From the NCBI GenBank assembly GCA_021296025.1, contig JAGWBF010000091.1, positions 1-5,816 of the forward strand: 5,816 nt of DNA, read 5' to 3'. How positions within the stretch are numbered: the stretch's first letter is position 1; every line of letters starts with the position of its first letter. Below the pieces are notes generated by a model. That model was not told the DNA's origin. It searched no databases and saw only the letters and a program-made list of their open reading frames with translations. Below are positions 5,309-5,816 of this stretch, in pieces. The DNA comes from Dehalococcoidia bacterium (GTDB taxonomy: Bacteria > Chloroflexota > Dehalococcoidia > Lucifugimonadales > JAGWBF01). Position numbers and translations under genes: made by a program.

Positions 5309-5816
5309 CTACCTCAACTCTGGGTTGACCTCGTCGAAGCGTTCCAAGATCACCGTAGCGGGGGGCAAAGTGATCATCGTGACAACGACGGCGGTAAGGT
5401 TGTCGACAGCCTCCACCGCCGCCATTCCGTCGGAGGAGCTCCCGGCCGTGCACCCGGTGTCTTCATTGGAACAGTACTGCCAAGTAAATATGATGTCCTC
5501 AGCCGTAACCACACTGCCGTCGGACCACAACAGCCCGTCCTTCAACGTCCAGGTGATGGACATCAGGTCCGACGAGACACCTCCGTTGTCGATGGTAGGT
5601 ATCTCTGCCGCCAGAGCCGGGACCAGGTTGCCGTCGGGGCTGTATTTGGCCAGGGGCTCCAATGTAAGCGCACCAGCATCCCTGTCCTTGTATCCCGAAG
5701 ACAGGTACGGGCCGGGCAGAGTTGGCGCCTGCCAGTAGAGCAGTATCAGGACTCTATCCTCCATCGTCATCCCTTCAGGGGTCGGCGAGGGGACTTCCTC
5801 CGTTGCCACCTGTTCC
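5309..5816 (-). pseudogene. ABC transporter substrate-binding protein (peptide/nickel type, SBP_bac_5), prematurely ended; 5' end beyond the window
   Basis: The frame is open to the right edge, so signal peptide and lipobox, if any, lie outside. The 168 visible residues begin with a Pro/Ser/Glu-rich linker, then LLYWQAPTLPGPYLSSG (about 25-41), LEPLAKYSPDGNLVPALA (52-69), the strand SITWTLKDGLLWSDG (86-100), VTAEDIIFTWQY (103-114) and AAVEAVDNLTAVVVT (132-146). This is the first lobe of the extracytoplasmic binding proteins that deliver oligopeptides or similar solutes to an ABC permease. The family usually runs to 500-600 residues, but a TAG at 5309-5311 ends it here. The last 20 residues no longer fit well, although FDEVNP near the end resembles the F-x-x-x-NP that normally follows the VxVTF strand. 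No continuation was seen in the other two minus-strand frames down to 5122, so a 3' deletion or rearrangement is more likely than a simple frameshift. Confidence 0.72.

Noticed and set aside
5184..5453. Minus-strand frame overlapping the end of the binding protein, tested as its frameshifted continuation
   Set aside because: HFAPRYG faintly recalls the expected strand, but the rest is Arg/His-rich and does not follow the second half of the family.

Overview
The window looks like GC-rich bacterial chromosome. The best guess at lineage is Chloroflexota (a SAR202 or Dehalococcoidia-like organism). This rests only on the company of a DUF4389 membrane protein, a peptide/nickel-type ABC binding protein of the 'YWQAPT...LSSG' kind, an ecdysteroid-kinase-like phosphotransferase and a sulfatase-fold hydrolase. 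It is an inference, not something the sequence proves. No RNA gene, CRISPR array, insertion sequence or attachment site was found.

Layout, left to right. Positions 1-316 (minus) hold the N-terminal 105 residues of a DUF4389 membrane protein. It has a good ribosome site, a plausible sigma-70 promoter at 377-405 and a leader hairpin. Positions 521-1807 (plus) hold a decayed relic: the first ~60% of an acetate kinase gene with two single-base frameshifts, joined in frame to the 3' end of a phosphoketolase-family gene that carries a stop codon and a further frameshift. Positions 1828-5103 (minus) hold three intact genes that read as one operon, transcribed sulfatase-like hydrolase, then class I methyltransferase, then EcKinase/APH-like phosphotransferase, with gaps of 39 and 30 bases. 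Positions 5309-5816 (minus) hold a substrate-binding protein cut off after about 168 visible residues, less than a third of the usual length, so it is probably also broken.

How it fits together. Phosphoketolase makes acetyl phosphate from sugar phosphates and acetate kinase turns it into acetate plus ATP, so the relic records a lost two-enzyme step. The three-gene operon lies between two broken loci and is itself intact, which argues that the lesions are real decay and not general sequencing noise. Its enzymes could hydrolyse, methylate and phosphorylate one small molecule, but the substrate cannot be read from the sequence. The hydrolase has Thr where classical sulfatases have the Cys/Ser that becomes formylglycine, so sulfatase activity should not be assumed.

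I found no convincing wholly new system. The points most worth a second look are the chimeric relic, the three-enzyme cassette and the Thr-type hydrolase.
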